From NCBI GenBank assembly GCA_027943335.1, contig BSBK01007038.1, forward strand, positions 102,001-166,000: a DNA stretch of 64,000 nt. The letters run 5' to 3'. This document shows positions 11,761 to 24,841 of this stretch, one piece after another. Position 1 is the first letter of the stretch, and every line of letters begins with the position of its first letter. Source of the DNA: Chamaecyparis obtusa (taxonomy: Eukaryota; Streptophyta; Pinopsida; Cupressales; Cupressaceae). The notes under the pieces were generated by a model. That model ran no database searches. It worked only from the letters and a program-made list of their open reading frames with translations, and had not been told where the DNA came from. A program made the position numbers and the translations under genes.

Positions 11761-13430
11761 GTCCCTTGTGTAATTGCCACTTGAATGCATTGCTATTGAA
11801 CCACATTAATGCTTTTTTCCTTCAACAAATGAGGACAGTCACTGTAAAGACAACATGATAATGTACACTTACTGTAAGGATAGTCACAAATGAGGAAATC
11901 TCAGAGTGATTATCCCTTGTGTAATTGCCGCTTGAATACATTGCTATTGAACCACATTAATGCTTTTTTCCTTCAACAAATGAGGACAGTCACTGTAAAG
12001 ACAACATGATAATGTACACTCACTGTAAGGATAGTCACAAATGAGGAAATCTGAGAGTGACTATCCCTTGTGTAATTGCCGCTTGAATACATTGCTAATG
12101 AACCACATTAATGCTTTTTTCCTTCAACAAATGAGGACAGTCACTATAAAGACAACATGATAATGTACACTCACTGTAAGGATAGTCACAAATGAGGACA
12201 TCTCATAGTGACTGTCCCTTGTGTAATTGCCACTTGAATGTATTGCTATTCAGCCACATTAATGCTTTTCTTCTTCAACAAATGAGGGTAGTCACTCTAA
12301 AGACAACATGATAATGTACACGGGCTGTAAGTGTACATTATCATGTTGTCTTTACAGTGACTGTCCTCCTTCAAGTGGCAATTACACAAGGGACAGTCAC
12401 TGTAAAGACAACATGATAATGTAGAGAAACATTGTCATTTGTATTTTCAATAGTGCCGAGAGAGATTCCCTCCGCGAAATCACAGCTACAATTTCTGAGT
12501 ATGTTGGGTTTATTTTTCTTTTGTCATTATTATGTAATCTGGTATTCAGCTGTTATAGAGCTAAAATACCCAAAAATGAGGACATATCTGTGTTGAATTT
12601 ATTGTTAGCGGCTTTGGTTATTTAGAAGTTTAATTTTATGTGTTCATCTTTCAAGCACAAACGTTTTGTGGACCGTAACATCTTCATTGTTTCGAGTATG
12701 CAATGAAACAGCCCTAACTTGCAACTACCTTCACAGTACTTGTGTACATTATCATGTTGTCTTTACAGTGACTGTCCTCATTCAAGTGGCAATTACACAA
12801 GGGACAGTCACTGTGAGATGTCCTCATTTGTGACAAGGACAGTCACACATGAGGACATCTCACAGTGACTGTCCCTTGTGTAATTACCACTTGAATGTAT
12901 TTCTATTCAACCACATTTATGGGCCCGTTTGGACCACAGCACACAGTAGCATCTACAGAGAAGAATATCCCAGGTGTAACAAGTTGTAAGAATATACCAA
13001 CAGTTCTAAGAATTTCCCTAGCACATAGTAGCATCTACAGAGAAGAATATACAACATGAGGGCAGCCACTATAAAGACAACATGATAATGTACACTCATT
13101 GTATGTGTACATTATCATGTTGTCTTTACAGTGACTGTCCTCATTCAAGTGGAAATTTCACAAGGGACAGTCATTGTGAGATGTCCTCATTTGTGACAAG
13201 GACAGTCACACATGAGGACATCTCATAGTGACTCTCACTTGTGTAATTGCCACTTGAATGTATTGCTATTCAACCACATTTATGGGCCCGTTTGGACTGC
13301 GGCACATAGTAGCATCTACAGAGAAGAATATCCCAGGTGTAACAAGTTGTAAGAATATACCAACAGTTCTAAGAAGTTCCCTAGCACATAGTAGCATCTA
13401 CAGAGAAGAATATGGGTCAACGAGGTTGAC
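11761..13430. repeat. Palindromic repeat array, block 2
   Basis: At least eight partial units of the same repeat as block 1, in direct and inverted orientation (for example 11766-11935, 11945-12070, 12090-12245), interrupted by a copy of the fragment described at 23816 (12430-12735, inverted). Two copies of a segment starting gggcccgtttgga (12921-13050 and 13283-13412) each contain an internal duplicate of tagcatctacagagaagaat. Confidence 0.8.
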
Positions 13431-14176
13431 TTCAAAGCCATGCAATCTAATGGTAATAGTAATATCATAATTTGACATACTATCAGAAATACTTCCTAAA
13501 TAGACTATTCAATCTTATAAGAGATGGATTCATGAGAACTATTATTTATGAAATATGAGTCAATGACTTTAATTAAAAAAATTACACAATCTATCATTTT
13601 TCTTCTCAAAAACATATTTGCAGAGCCTGCTTCTTTTACTTTTTTGTACTTTTATCTCTCTGATGGAAAGGGTTCCTTCGGGACACATTTTTCCAAGTTC
13701 ACTGCTTGAGATATTTGAGGAGGGTTCCCCTGCTTGAGTATCCATCCAACCCATATTCGAGTAGTTCTACAATTGCATAGTCTAAATTAATAATACTGAC
13801 AATTGAATGACGAATGATGATACATAGAATTGATATAAACTAATCCTAAAAACACTAAAACATTATTAATATATTTATATTTCATAAATAAAATTGATAT
13901 AAAAGATTTGGAAAGATACATTAAAAAATAGAAAAATAGTAATTTATAATAGAAGGAAACTTAAATTGCTATTTAAAAAAAAAACAAGAGTCTTAAATCT
14001 TATCATTTTGTTTCATTATCATCCATAAGTACACACCTCTAGCATAATAATTATATTTTACCACCCATAAAATGAAAAAAAGATTTTCACAAGAGAAATT
14101 GAAGCTAGATTATAAAAATGAACCATCTTATTGGAAACTGGAACTGTTATCATACCCAAAAGGACTACAAAATTTC
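13431..14176. other. Unassigned CACTA interior
   Basis: AT-rich sequence with no repeat match elsewhere in the window. A 61-codon open frame on the minus strand (13569-13754, starting MGWMDTQAGEPSS) has normal protein-like composition and could be another captured exon, but I do not recognise it and see no firm splice signals. Confidence 0.35.
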
Positions 14177-14300
14177 ACCTTATCATACCGAGATTGTTGC
14201 TTTGCCTGGTCGAGGGAAATTTGATCAGTAAAATTGACACAGAGTATGTTGTCTCCATTGTCATGCTGGATAACAAAACACCAACTTTAATGGGTGTGTA
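14177..14300. repeat. Second copy of the duplicated exon-like segment
   Basis: It matches 11638-11760 in the same orientation; the minus-strand frame is again open (METTYSVSILLIKFPSTRQS). It is followed, as the first copy is, by a palindromic-array unit, so segment and unit were duplicated together. Confidence 0.7.
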
Positions 14301-14339
14301 CTGTCCCTTGTGTAATTGCCACTTGAATGCATTGCTATT

Positions 14340-16058
14340 TGATGCAGGGGCATCCCTAATGCAAGCCAAAGACACCATGATTGAAGGAAGTTGCCATGAA
14401 GCCAAGGAGTCAAATCCTATCAATTGGAACATAAGATTTTCACCTTGGAGCTTTGAAGGATTGACTGGTGAAAGGTCCTTTTGATTGACAAATCAGAGTC
14501 TTTTTGAATGACAAATCAGAGTCTTTTTGAATGACAATAAATTAGAATAGGAGTTTTAGATGTTTTCTTGGTTTGTAATAAATATTAAGGATTGATTTTA
14601 TCTCCTTATAAACATCCACTTGTTGGACACAAGACCCCTTGGTGACTTATAAACCTTGGGCATCTTTTGAGTCCTTAGATGAAATGAGCATAGTAAGTGT
14701 TTATTAGGTGTCTTTTAGATGTTGTTAAGAAGTTTGAAGGTCCAAAATAACTTTAATAAGGTTCCTAAAGTTTCACAACACATTTTTAACCTTCTCGGCA
14801 AAGTTGTTTGCAAAGTTGTAATGCAACTTTAAAAGTTGCTTAGCAAAGTTGACATTTGTTGGATAAACTGTTCTAACCACCTAGATGGTTGAACCAACAT
14901 TTGGAGAGCCTATTTTAGGCTTCAAATGGTCGAAGACAGACAGAGAACCAGTATTGTAATCATTTTGCTTTCATAAAAAATAAAAATAACCCTGTTTTAG
15001 TGCATTTCTGGTGAAAAATGAACTCTGTATGGCTGTACGGATGGTGGTTGGATGATAAGATTTGCCTGGAAGTTGTAATAGTGACATCTGATGCTTTGGA
15101 AGTTGGTTTGATTGATTCTCTTTGTTTTATATCTAAGTTATTTCAAATTTTCTGTGCATTGTTTACAAACCCTCATTTTCAGGGTTTGACTAATGTAAAG
15201 ACCTTAACTCACGTTTCAACCATTGGAATTCCTTCTTCCTTGGTGGAATGAGAGTTAAGGATGTATATTTGTATATTCTAAAAGCCCTGAGGCAGGGGGT
15301 TGCATCTGCATTTGTTGAGAGCGAGCCCTAGATCAAAAACTACCATGTTTTTGGCTGGGAAGATGGTAATCAGAATAAAATCAGAAGCTTGCATCGTATT
15401 GAGGACTTGAAAAATTGTGCATTCTTGTTTATCTGGATCAGGAGAACACTCCAAAACTCTGATCTTGGTTTCATACACCCATTTTCAATGCTTTGTTTTG
15501 GAACCCACACCTAAAAGCATGCATTAGGTCTGCGGACTCAATGAAGACATTGATATGCTGGAGTGGAGTCAGGGTCTGGGAGTTGGTGGTCTATTAGAAA
15601 TCCAAAAAGGGTACTCAGAAAACATATAACTTCTTAGAGTCCTTTGGCAAGTTGCAGAGTTATGGCTGCAGAGCAGGTTTGGGAGACCTACTAGGGTCAC
15701 TAGGTCAGTTTGTTATTTTGATGTCTTGGGTTGTTTAGATCACAACCAATGCATGATTCTTATTATTTAGATGATATCTAAGGGGTTTCTAAGTTTTGCT
15801 ACAGGAAGTAAGATCTAGAACCTTAAAAGTCTCTTTTGATAGAAAATCAGGGAACTTGTCCCTAAAAGGAAATTTGTTATTGAATGGGATTGAGTCCATA
15901 AGTTGTTGTGTGATCCTTGAAACCTTCAAATTCATTACTTTGTAGAGTTTAAACATTAACCTATAGAAATCAGAGCCTAATTGATTGGTTGAGTCATTTT
16001 GGTGTCTTGAAGTGGGTTGGGACATAGATCCAAGTTTCTTGCTGACTACTCTGCATCA
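14340..16058. mobile_element. Solo LTR L1 (1719 bp)
   Basis: It is bounded by TGATGCAG and CTGCATCA, which are perfect 8-bp inverted ends, and by a perfect 5-bp duplication ctatt (14335-14339 and 16059-16063). Joining the flanks restores the repeat unit tgctattgaaccacat seen elsewhere in the array. No internal region or partner LTR is present, so it is a solo LTR left by LTR-LTR recombination. A diverged partial relative lies at about 25770-26340. Confidence 0.9.
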
Positions 16059-17150
16059 CTATTGAACCACATTAATGCTTTTTTCCTTCAACAAATGAGG
16101 ACAGTCACTGTAAAGACAACATGATAATGTACACTCACTGTAAGGATAGTCACAAATGAGGAAATCTCAGAGTGATTATCCCTTGTGTAATTGCCGCTTG
16201 AATACATTGCTATTGAACAACATTAATGCTTTTTTCCTTCAAGTGGCAATTACACAAGGGACAGTCACTGTGAGATGTCCTCATTTGTGACAAGGACAGT
16301 CACACATGAGGACATCTCACAGTGACTGTACCTTGTGTAATTGCCACTTGAATGTATTGCTATTCAACCACATTTATGGGCCTGTTTGGACCACGGCACA
16401 CAATAGCATCTACAGAGAAGAATATCCCAGGTGTAACAAGTTGTAAGAATATACCAACAGTTCTAAGAAGTTCCCTAGCACATAGTAGCATCTACAGAGA
16501 AGAATATACAACATGAGGGCAGCCACTGTAAAGACAACATGATAATGTACACTCATTGTATGTGTACATTATCATGTTGTCTTTACAGTGACTGTCCTCA
16601 TTCAAGTGGCAATAACAGAAGGGACAGTCATTGTGAGATGTCCTCATTTGTGACAAGGATAGTCACACATGAGGACATCTCATAGTGATCGATTGTCCCT
16701 TGTGTAATTGCCACTTGAATGTATTGCTATTGAACCACATTAATGCTTTTCTTCTTCAACAAATGAGGACAGTCACTCTAAAGACAACATGATAATGTAC
16801 ACTCACTGTAAGGACAGTCACAAATGAGGACATCTCACAGTGACTGTCCCTTGTGTGATTGCCACTTGAATGTATCGCTATTCAGCCACATTAATGCTTT
16901 TCTTCTTCAACAAATGAGGATAGTCACTCTAAAGACAACATGATAATGTACACTCACTGTAAGTGTACATTATCATGTTGTCTTTACAGTGACTGTCCTC
17001 CTTCAAGTGGCAATTACACAAGGGATTTGTGTTTTCATTTGTGTTTTCAACAGCACCGTAACCCTCCGCGAAATCACATCGGGATATAAGGGCAAAAAAA
17101 ACAAGAACGTTGTCATTTGTATTTTCAACAGCGCCGAGAGAGATAAACAA
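16059..17150. repeat. Palindromic repeat array, block 3
   Basis: Further direct and inverted copies of the same unit, another gggcc-gtttgga segment (16377-16510), and at 17028-17150 two inverted copies of the 78-bp unit found tandemly at 28143-28450. Confidence 0.8.
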
Positions 17151-17159
17151 ACTTAAAAC

Positions 17160-17496
17160 TCAGACTTAAGAAAGATGAAGGCAATGCTTCAAAAGGCTGA
17201 TGCCCTAAACATGGGAAAACACAATACCACCATTAAACGATGTCCTAGTCACCGTATCAATGCTACCGGCTCCGTACCAGTATGCTAACTGCTCACTTTC
17301 ATCCTGTGATAAAGGTAACTTCATTAATCATACTTGAAATGGCAGCATACGAACTAAAGCTGATGAACATTTATAAACTAAAAGTTTAAAACTACAGATT
17401 ACAAATGTAGTAGTTTCATACGAAAAGAACTTGATGTCTGAAATTTACCATTAGAAGTATCCAAAGGAATACCACAGTACTGTTGAACTTGGAGAA
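17160..17496. other. Captured segment, copy 1, non-coding part
   Basis: From 17265 it matches 24841 onward (gctccgtaccagtatgct and following). The bases before 17265 differ completely from those before 24841, where a CACTA right terminus is found instead. Likely intron or flank of the captured gene. Confidence 0.55.
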
Positions 17497-17618
17497 TCAG
17501 AGATGATCTACACAGCAAGGTTCAACAGCTGTAAGGACTGTTACACCATCTTTAGCTTTTGAATATATTTTCTCCTTGGCTTCTGGTGGATCCCCAAAGA
17601 CCCCCAATGATGTTTTCC
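17497..17618 (-). pseudogene. Captured terminal exon of an unidentified gene, copy 1
   Basis: On the minus strand an acceptor (ATTGTAG) opens into a frame reading KTSLGVFGDPPEAKEK, then AKDGVTVLTAVEPCCVDHL and a TGA stop. The composition is that of a normal conserved protein and the frame has no internal stop. A second copy with substitutions lies at 25080-25201, where the stop codon has become CGA. I do not recognise the family. An upstream exon-like piece of the same capture lies at 17902-17955 with a donor-like CTTG/GTATGC, but its frame does not join cleanly, so the pairing is uncertain. Confidence 0.5.
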
Positions 17619-18000
17619 CTACAATTATCAATTGTCTGTTAGTATGAGATATTAATAAATAAGCATTAATCACAATATTAGGCAAACAATGTTCTTGATG
17701 TCTGAATCTAAATCCCAGAAAGCTCTAATAAAGCAGTTCTCAGTTTCACATTAAACCAAGTTTCAATTTCAAATGGTTATAATAATTTTTGCAAGTTATA
17801 AGTAGCTGTTTACAGTATATGACATAAAAAGAAAAAAATCATTTCTATTCTTTTCTTCTTTTTCTCTTTCAACGAAGCTTTTGCACCACACAAATGCATA
17901 CCAAGAATTTCTCAGGAGGTTTCAAGACCATTGCATACCAAACTTCTTCTCTGTAGATGCTACTTTGTGTCGTGCTCCAAACGGGCCCATAAATGTGGTT
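17619..18000 (-). other. Captured segment, copy 1, intron-like part and upstream exon piece
   Basis: AT-rich sequence with poly-pyrimidine stretches on both strands. At 17902-17955 a minus-strand frame reads EEVWYAMVLKPPEKFL and stops at a donor-like site. The same arrangement repeats in copy 2 near 25486. Confidence 0.45.
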
Positions 18001-19102
18001 GAATAACAATACATTCAAGTGGAAATTACACAAGGGATAGTCACTGTGAGATGTCCTCATGTGTGACTGTCCTTGTCACAAATGAGGACATCTCACAGTG
18101 ACTGTCCCTTGTGTAATTGCCACTTGAATGAGGAAAGTCACTGTAAAGACAACATGATAATGTACACAAGTACCATGAAGGTAGTCGCAAGTTAGGGCTG
18201 TTTCATTGCATACCCGAAACAATGAAGACGTTACGGTCCACAAAATGTTTGTGCTTGAAAGATGAACAAATAAAATTAAACTTCTAAATAACCAAAGCCG
18301 CTAACAATAAATTCAACATAGATATGTCCTCATTTCTGGGTATTTTAGCTCTCTAACAGCTGAATACCAGATTACATAATAATGACAAAAGAAAAATAAA
18401 CCCAACGTACTCAAAAATTGTAGCTGTGATTTTGCGGACGGAATCTCTCTCGGCGCTGTTGAAAATACAAATGACAACGTTTCTCTACATTATCATGTTG
18501 TCTTTACAGTGACTGTCCCTTGTGTAATTGCCACTTGAAGGAGGACAGTCACTGTAAAGACAACATGATAATGTACACTTACACTGAGTGTACATTATCA
18601 TGTTGTCTTTAGAGTGACTATCCTCATTTGTTGAAGAAGAAAAGCATTAATGTGGCTGAATAGCAATACATTCAAGTGGCAATTACACAAGGGGTAGTCA
18701 CTATGAGATGTCCTCATTTATGACTGTCCTTACAGTGAGTGTACATTATCATGTTGTCTTTAGAGTGACTGTCCTCATTTATTGAAGAAGAAAAGCATTA
18801 ATGTGGTTCAATAGCAATACATTCAAGTGGCAATTTCACAAGGGACAATCACTGTGAGATGTCCTCATGTGTGACTGTCCTTGTCACAAATGAGGACATC
18901 TCACAATGACTGTCCCTTGTGTAATTCAAGCGGCAATTACACAAGGGACAGTCACTATGAGATGTCCTCATTTGTGACTATCCTTATAGTGAGTGTACAT
19001 TATCATGTTGTCTTTAGAGTGACTGTCCTCATTTGTTGAAGAAGAAAAGCATTAATGTGGTTCAATAGCAATACATTCAAGTGGCAATTACACAAGGGAC
19101 AA
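18000..19102. repeat. Palindromic repeat array, block 4
   Basis: Inverted and direct unit copies, with a full copy of the roughly 300-bp fragment described at 23816 embedded at 18160-18485. It ends at the gacaa duplication of solo LTR L2. Confidence 0.8.
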
Positions 19103-19527
19103 TGTCATGAGCCATGACATATTGAACTTAGTATAATAATAAAATGATTAGATGATATATAATAATCTATTATTAACGGTATATAACAATAATATATAAT
19201 TATTATCAACAGATAATAATAATATATAGTTAGCATAATAAGTAATATGTTAATTAAATAATATTAAAATATTAATAAGTAATATAATTATGATTATAAT
19301 TATAATATAAATTATTAATAAATAATTATTAATAAATTATATATATTATATTATAATAATATATTCAGTAATAATATTAAATCAAATATTGATATAATAA
19401 TTTTAATATATAAATAATATTAATAAACCTCTCAATATAAAACAATATGTTATCACTATAATAATATTTATTATAATATTATTAATATTACTAACATCAT
19501 TAATTATAATATTTAATAATAACAATA

Positions 19528-19565
<38 letters not shown>

Positions 19566-21135
19566 GTTTAAAGCAATATCAAATATCTGTAATCGATATA
19601 CATCTACGTTAAACATCTGCATTATCTATCACGATGAGGAATGAAGAAGTGATACAACAATCACTAGTCATTACACATCGATACCATGAGAGGATGATTA
19701 ATGAACCGAATACTATGAAGTCAAGATCAACATGATATGAATAAGGGATAGGTCGCTATGTGTTTCAGAAGATGTATTGATAAGCAAGAAGGATAACCAT
19801 TCATATATTATAAATAATCATTAATTGCACAAGTTTAGACAATGACATATCCGATAAAGCAATATCAAACATGAAGACCCGCTAGCAAATATGCACCATC
19901 ACTTCCTATGTTATCATGACAATAACAGAAACTAGATTGAATTCTACTATCTATATCAATAGACACCACATAGGAGGATATTGACTAAAGGATTGAAAGA
20001 TTATCGATTGTCTGAGATAAACCACATCTTGTAGAAACACAAAAGCATCAGTGATTATATCACAAGCTATCGATGAATGAGGCATCAGTCGTGGATAATA
20101 AGTACAATGTATCCTTAAGTATTAACAGGAATGGAAGTCAATTTGAAGATCAAACTCCATTACCAGTAATCAACCAATAAATGTACAATTATCAGAAAAT
20201 GATATCGACTTATATCAAAGTAGAAAGATTGGATATAATCATAACAATATGGGATAAGGCAAGAGTTAATATCGATTGACTAAATACTAATGATAGTTAG
20301 ACCAAACTAATACAAACACAATGGATGTTAACTACTGGTTGCACTACCAATTAGGGAAGATTACCTTCATAAAAAGATTTGATATTGAGTCAATCTGGGA
20401 GTTATCTATGATCAGAAAATAATGAAATAATATTATGCGAACTGTTGGATTATGGAAAGGTGTGATTAACAAAGGGACATGGAGGAAGAAACAAGACACG
20501 TCTCATTCATAGCATCTCTTCATTTGTTAAAGAAAATATAAGAATTCATTCTCGTCAGTCACTCAAGGCATCATTGGAACTTTATTTACTTATCCATATT
20601 TGGATATACTCAATAGAGCATCTGCCTTTGGCAGTTTGGTTTCAAGTTTATCATTGCAGATCAGAGACAGCACCATGATTGCACAGATAGAAAGGATAGT
20701 CAGAAACAACATCAATATTTGAAGTTGCAAGCATATAATTCAGAATCTGAAATAGCAACATATCACTCATAGTGATATTACACATTTGCATAATTACATC
20801 ATCATATCAGACACAGCAAATACATTGCTACAAGTAATACTTATTGATTGTATATCGATATTGTTTATATTAGACATAGCATCATTATACTATCACTATA
20901 AGTGATAGGAAACATCATATTCATAGCATATATCATATCATTATATCTGACAGTTCTATTAAACATATTGGTATCAATATCATCTTGCACACATATTGTG
21001 ATTGAATCTGAAATAGCGGTTGATATCTTAAGTAACCTCCATTACTTAGTTTAATTGTAAGTATCTGATAGAGTAAGTCTGAGAAGTGGAGTAATTGTTC
21101 CTATTTTCCAAGTTAGCCAAAAAGGGGACATTACA
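19103..21135. mobile_element. Solo LTR L2 (2033 bp, AT-rich)
   Basis: It begins TGTCATGAGCCATGACAT (itself a short palindrome) and ends GGGGACATTACA, with near-perfect duplications gacaa (19098-19102) and gataa (21136-21140). Removing it restores gggacaatcactgtgag, the normal array sequence. The first 460 bp are almost pure A/T and include a (taa)n tract. No coding sequence is seen. Confidence 0.85.
19532..19564. repeat. (taa)n microsatellite
   Basis: About eleven tandem taa units inside solo LTR L2. Confidence 0.95.
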
Positions 21136-21140
21136 GATAA

Positions 21141-22085
21141 TCACTGTGAGATGTCCTCATGTGTGACTGTCCTTGTCACAAATGAGGACATCTCACAATG
21201 ACTGTCCCTTGTGTAATTCAAGCGGCAATTACACAAGGGACAGTCACTGTGAGATGTCCTCATTTGTGACTGTCCTTACAGTGAGTGTACATTATCATGT
21301 TGTCTTTAGAGTGACTGTCCTCATTTGTTGAAGAAGAAAAGCATTAATGTGGTTCAATAGCAATACATTCAAGTGGCAATTACACAAGGGACAATCACTG
21401 TGAGATGACCTCCTGTGTGACTATCCTTGTCACAAATGAGGACATCTCACAATGACTGTCCCTTGTGTAATTCAAGTGGCAATTACACAAGGGACAGTCA
21501 CTGTGAGATGTCCTCATTTGTGACTGTCCTTACAGTGAGTGTACATTATCATGTTGTCTTTAGACTGACTGTCCTCATTTGTTGAAGAAGAAAAGCATTA
21601 ATGTGGTTCAATAGCAATACATTCAAGTGGCAATTACACAAGGGACAATCACTGTGAGATGTCCTCATGTGTGACTGTCCTTGTCACAAATGAGGACATC
21701 TCACAATGACTGTCCCTTGTGTAATTCAAGCGGCAATTACACAAGGGACAGTCACTGTGAGATGTCCTCATTTGTGACTATCCTTACAGTGAGTGTACAT
21801 TATCATGTTGTCTTTAGAGTGACTGTCCTCATTTTTTGAAGAAGAAAAGCATTAATGTGGTTCAATAGCAATAGATTCAAGTGACAATTACACAAGGGAC
21901 AGTCACTGTGAGATGTCTTCATTTGTGACTGTCCTTACAGTGAGTGTACATTATCATGTTGTCTTTAGAGTGACTGTCCTCATTTGTTGAAGAAGAAAAG
22001 CATTAATGTGGTTCAATATCAATACATTCAAGTGGCAATTACACAAGGGACAATCGATCACTGTGAGATGTCCTCATGTGTGACC
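21141..22085. repeat. Palindromic repeat array, block 5
   Basis: At least four successive units of about 230 bp in the same orientation, each containing ttgtgtaattcaagcggcaa followed by the inverted arm; the most regular tandem stretch of the array. Confidence 0.85.
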
Positions 22086-23560
22086 TTTGTGAAGGCAAGT
22101 GCCAATTTGTACCCAAGTTACCAATATTGTGGCAAAAGTGGGAATGAAGCATTTAGGGGTCAAATTGGGAAAAGAAGTGTAGAAGTGGCCTATGTGAGGT
22201 CTAAATAGCATAACTAAGTCATGGTTAGGGTCTTATGGTGTTTGAACAATAAGTTTTGAACCAAAATCCCAAAGGTTGTAACAAGTTGTTAATGTTGTCA
22301 TTCACAACATTGACAACATTTGTGCAAGGGAGCTTTTTCAAGTAAGATGGTTATGTAACTATATGAAACCATTGAATTAGGCATCAGATCAACTATAAGA
22401 GGCCTCCATCGATCTTTGCAAAAGGTTGGGGGGAAAAACATTTGGAATTAAGAAGATTTGTAGAGTAACACGGTTTTAGTGAATTCTTGAGTTTTTTTGT
22501 TTCTTTGTTGTCAGTTGATTAATGGATTAGATAGCTCGCAGTGTCTATTGGAAAAGTTAGTACAAGTTGTTTTGTTATTTTGTGTTGTGTTTTTTTTGAG
22601 TTTTGAAGCATTCCAACTAGTTTGTTAATTCTTTTGTTAAGTACCCTATCGTTGGTTTGAACCAGGCAGGTTGAACAAATGGAGTCTTAGCTCATCATTC
22701 CATTGTCAATTTTGTACGGGCTCTTGGAATGGGTGAGGAGACTCCATGTACTATATGTTTGGAAGGAGGGGCCCTGGGAAGCTCATTTTCTATGTTTGCA
22801 ATGATGTCCTAGGTGAGTCAGTTGAGCACAGTTAGGGATGACAAATCATTACAAGAAGATTACAACAAGTTGAATGCATTGGTTGCTTCAACTAAAATCT
22901 CATGGAGAGGTAGACACACATCTAAAGAAGCCCCAAGTCAAATTAGAAGATTGGGTGAGTTTCTTTGGTTGCTAAGAAAATAAACTCTTAGTCAGACTGT
23001 CCAAGTTGTGTCAAAATACTTGTTTTCAGGCATGGCTGTAGGAGTTGGTGTACAAAAAATCTAGGAGGAGAAGACCTTAGATATCTTGGAGTTCTCAATA
23101 AAGGGCATCTGAATCCTAAGCCCTTTAGGTGGCTTAATATAAACAAAAAGGCTTGACAAAGGCCTAATTGCTAGCAGCCTATTTTTGGGTGCAATTGGCA
23201 TGGTTTGATGAACCGAATTGAAGTACTGATGAAAAGTATAGGTGAAGGAGTAATATTGAAACCAATAGAGGTCCTAGTGGCCAGCCTCTCCATGGAGTAA
23301 AGTTCTAGTTGAATGTGTTTCAATTTGTGAAGACAAGACTAGGAGTGTCCTAGTAGCTGGATTGGTATTGAGCAGAGTTCGTTGTATTTCTTGTTGGTGT
23401 GCACTAGTTGAAGGAGTGGGATCTTGGGTAGAGATACCTAAAGAGTGTAGGGATAGTTAAGTACCCTATCAAGTCAAAACATTGGCCTAAAGAGACCCTA
23501 GTGAAGGATAGGGAGTGAGCAAGACAAAGTGTTACATCAATTAACAAGATCATTTTTTGG
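22086..23560. other. Unassigned segment within the CACTA element (possible LTR remnant)
   Basis: Sequence unlike the rest of the window, inserted between array units. Joining its flanks does not restore an intact unit, so the ends are unclear. A TATA-like motif (ctataagaggcctcc near 22395) and GT-rich stretches are what an LTR might show, but no terminal pair or duplication could be fixed. Confidence 0.35.
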
Positions 23561-23815
23561 TAATTGTGTACATTATCATGTTGTCTTTAGAGTGACTGTC
23601 CTCATTTGTTGAAGAAGAAAAGCATTAATGTGGTTCAATAGAAATACATTCAAGTGGCAATTACACAAGGGAATATCACTGTGAGATGTCCTAAGTGTGA
23701 CTGTCCTTGTCACAAATGAGGACATCTCACAGTGACTGTCCCTTGTGTAATTGCCACTTGAATGAGGACAGTCACTGTAAAGACAACATGATAATGTACA
23801 CAAGTACCGTGAAGG
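23561..23815. repeat. Palindromic repeat array, block 6
   Basis: Two inverted half-units followed by a direct half-unit; joins directly to the roughly 300-bp fragment starting gtaccgtgaaggtagtcgc. Confidence 0.8.
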
Positions 23816-24240
23816 TAGTCGCAAGTTAGGGCTGTTTCATTGCATACCCAAAACAATGAAGACGTTACAGTCCACAAAACGTTTGTGCTTGAAAGATGAA
23901 CAAATAAAATTAAACTTCTAAATAACCAAAGCCACTAACAATAAATTCAACACAGATATGTCCTCATTTCTGGGTATTTTAGCTCTCTAACAACTGAATA
24001 CCAGATTACATAATAATGACAAAAGAAAAATAAACCCAACGTACTCAGAAATTGTAGCTGTGATTTCGTGGAGGGAATCTCTCTCGGCGCTGTTGAAAAC
24101 ACAAATGACAATGTTCTTGTTTTTTTTGCCCTTATATCCCGATGTGATTTCGCGGAGGGTTACAGCGCTGTTGAAAACACAAATGACAACGTTCCTTTTT
24201 TTTTTGGCCCTTATATCCCGACAACGTCGCAATTGCAAGT
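23816..24240 (-). repeat. Roughly 300-bp multicopy fragment plus 78-bp units, copy set 1
   Basis: The fragment (gcaagttagggctgtttc through cagaaattgtagctgtgatt) recurs at about 12430-12735 (inverted), 18180-18460, 24235-24480, 27080-27355, 27530-27780 and 27900-28145. On the minus strand it reads openly (ERDSLREITATISEYVGFIF) and has an acceptor-like TTTTCAACAG and a donor-like GA/GTACGT, so it may derive from a host exon and its flanks. It is followed here by about two 78-bp units. Confidence 0.6.
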
Positions 24241-24720
24241 TAGGGCTGTTTCACTGCATACCCAAAACAATGAAGATGTTACGGTCCACAAAACGTTTGT
24301 GCTTGAAAGATGAACAAATAAAATTAAACTTCTAAATAACCAAAGCCGCTAACAATAAATTCAACACAGATATGTCCTCATTTCTGGGTATTTTAGCTCT
24401 CTAACAGCTGAATACCAGATTACATAATAATGACAAAAGAAAAATAAACCCAACGTACTCAGAAATTGTAGCTGTGATTTTGCGGAGGGTTACGGCACTG
24501 TTGAAAACACAAATGACAACAATCTTGTTTTTTTTGCCCTTATATCCCGATGTGATTTCCCAGAGGGTTACAGCGCTATTGAAAACACAAATGAGAATGT
24601 TCTTGTTTTTTTTGCCCTTATATCCCGATGTGATTTCGCGGAGGGTTACGGCACTGTTGAAAACACAAATGACAACGTTCCTTTTTTTTTTGCCCTTATA
24701 TCCTGACAACGTCGCAATGG
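24235..24720 (-). repeat. Multicopy fragment and three 78-bp units, copy set 2
   Basis: Another copy of the fragment followed by three 78-bp units (gatttcgcggagggttac...ttatatcccgatgt). Since 78 is divisible by three, both strands stay open through the repeats, giving artificial frames of 133 and 148 codons. Confidence 0.75.
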
Positions 24721-24841
24721 CGACGTTGCCAAATGTATTGTCATCACAATTGCGACGGTGTCGGGCTATATTTGAAAAAAAAAAGCCAAAACCGCATGAC
24801 ATTTGCCTGCCATCAAAATTTCACCCCAAATGCATTAGTCC
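24690..24841. repeat. Internal copy of the CACTA right terminus
   Basis: It matches 28440-28600 through the terminal bases caccccaaatgcattagtc. After the final C the sequence switches at once to captured DNA (caatgctgccagctccg), which in copy 1 near 17261 follows different bases. This is therefore a second, abutting CACTA end and not part of a uniform interior. No matching left end was found nearby. Confidence 0.78.

Noticed and set aside
22086..23560. Third solo LTR
   Set aside because: A TATA-like box is present, but no TG...CA pair with a flanking duplication restores the interrupted array unit, so I list it only as unassigned.
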